A stretch of 64,000 bases of DNA. Source: Schaalia vaccimaxillae DSM 15804 (GTDB lineage: Bacteria > Actinomycetota > Actinomycetes > Actinomycetales > Actinomycetaceae). Numbering within the stretch: the stretch's first letter is position 1; the number at the start of each line of letters is the position of its first letter. The notes beneath the pieces were generated by a model. It was not told the origin of the DNA. It searched no databases and saw only the letters and a list, made by a program, of their open reading frames with translations. Of this stretch, positions 63,701 through 64,000 are shown piece by piece. The stretch lies in NCBI RefSeq assembly GCF_000420425.1, contig NZ_ATUX01000006.1, forward strand, positions 310,001 through 374,000. The letters are read 5' to 3'. The position numbers and the translations under genes are program-made.

Positions 63701-64000
63701 TCAGCCCTGATTGAACAGGGAGCCGCGTCGAGCACCGGTGGTGTCACCTGCCACCTCGACTGTACGTGGAGACAGCAGGAAAACCCTGTTGGTCACGCGC
63801 TCGATGACGCCATGGAGGCCAAAAGTCAGACCCGCAGCGAAGTCGATGAGGCGACGCGCGTCAGCCTCGGACATGTCGGTGAGGTTGACGATGACGGGGG
63901 TACCCGAACGGAATGCTTCACCAATAGTGATGGCGTCCGAGTATGCGGTGGGATGAACGGTGACGATGCGGGACAGATCTTCTGCCTCGACGACGGTTTC
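63701..64000 (-). CDS. sepF: Cell division protein SepF, 3' part
   Basis: The minus-strand frame is open to the window edge and reads [21 protein letters not shown], then [19 protein letters not shown], then [16 protein letters not shown]: the SepF core fold. About 99 residues are visible; the membrane-binding N-terminus lies beyond the window. SepF anchors FtsZ to the membrane. Confidence 0.93.
   Translation of the reverse strand, partial: ETVVEAEDLSRIVTVHPTAYSDAITIGEAFRSGTPVIVNLTDMSEADARRLIDFAAGLTFGLHGVIERVTNRVFLLSPRTVEVAGDTTGARRGSLFNQG

Overview
The window comes from a Gram-positive, moderately high-GC actinobacterium, most likely an Actinomyces/Schaalia-type member of the Actinomycetaceae. 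The evidence is the gene order obg-proB-proA-nadD-rsfS, the sepIVA-DUF177-rnc block, a PriA-type hisA inside hisD-hisC-hisB-hisH, the lspA/wag31/yggT/sepF division cluster, an LAxTG-anchored surface glycosidase and widespread ATGA/GTGA stop-start overlaps. Genus and species cannot be settled from the sequence alone.

Bases 1-13,500 are accessory and visibly more A+T-rich in places, notably about 7.6-12 kb. They hold the 3' end of an NCS1-type permease, a MazG-like pyrophosphohydrolase coupled to a GIY-YIG/DUF2075 (Schlafen-type) helicase, and, divergent from that pair, an ABC-three-component (ABC-3C) conflict system whose first gene seems to have lost its N-terminal effector. Next come scraps of two unrelated insertion sequences fused in one reading frame, then a class I lanthipeptide locus (precursor, LanB, LanC). 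LanB is cut by one in-frame TGA and the precursor has an in-frame TAG just before its usable ATG. A decayed coding stretch and an iteron-like repeat lead to tRNA-Ala(GGC), whose 3' end faces this island.

Bases 13,550-23,050 are core: phosphatase, rsfS, nadD, proA, proB, obg, rpmA, rplU and RNase E/G, all on the minus strand. Bases 23,450-32,260 carry cydA-cydB and cydD-cydC on the plus strand, with a GAF histidine kinase overlapping cydC. The probable partner response regulator lies about 6 kb away (38,145-38,798, minus strand). Between them sit two tandem, paralogous secreted GH29 alpha-L-fucosidases, as if a host-glycan island had been inserted next to a respiratory-sensing operon.

Bases 38,900-49,800 hold rnc, DUF177, sepIVA, coaD, rsmD, recG, a DAK2/FakA-like protein, rpmB (plus strand), thiL, a SpoU methyltransferase and the infC-rpmI-rplT operon. 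infC starts at ATC and lies behind an intrinsic terminator that could act as an attenuator. Bases 50,220-56,270 are a histidine operon (hisD, hisC, hisB, unknown gene, hisH, priA) ending in an SseB-like gene. A small plus-strand S4-domain gene is bracketed by a nearly perfect 57-bp inverted repeat. The window ends with dnaE, a GNAT gene, rluD-type synthase, lspA, wag31/divIVA, yggT and the 3' part of sepF.

Most unusual: the doubly interrupted lanthipeptide locus, the ABC-3C system without an obvious effector beside a MazG/GIY-YIG helicase pair, the inverted-repeat-flanked S4 gene, and a second element (24-bp inverted repeats, 114 bp in all) between the his operon and infC.
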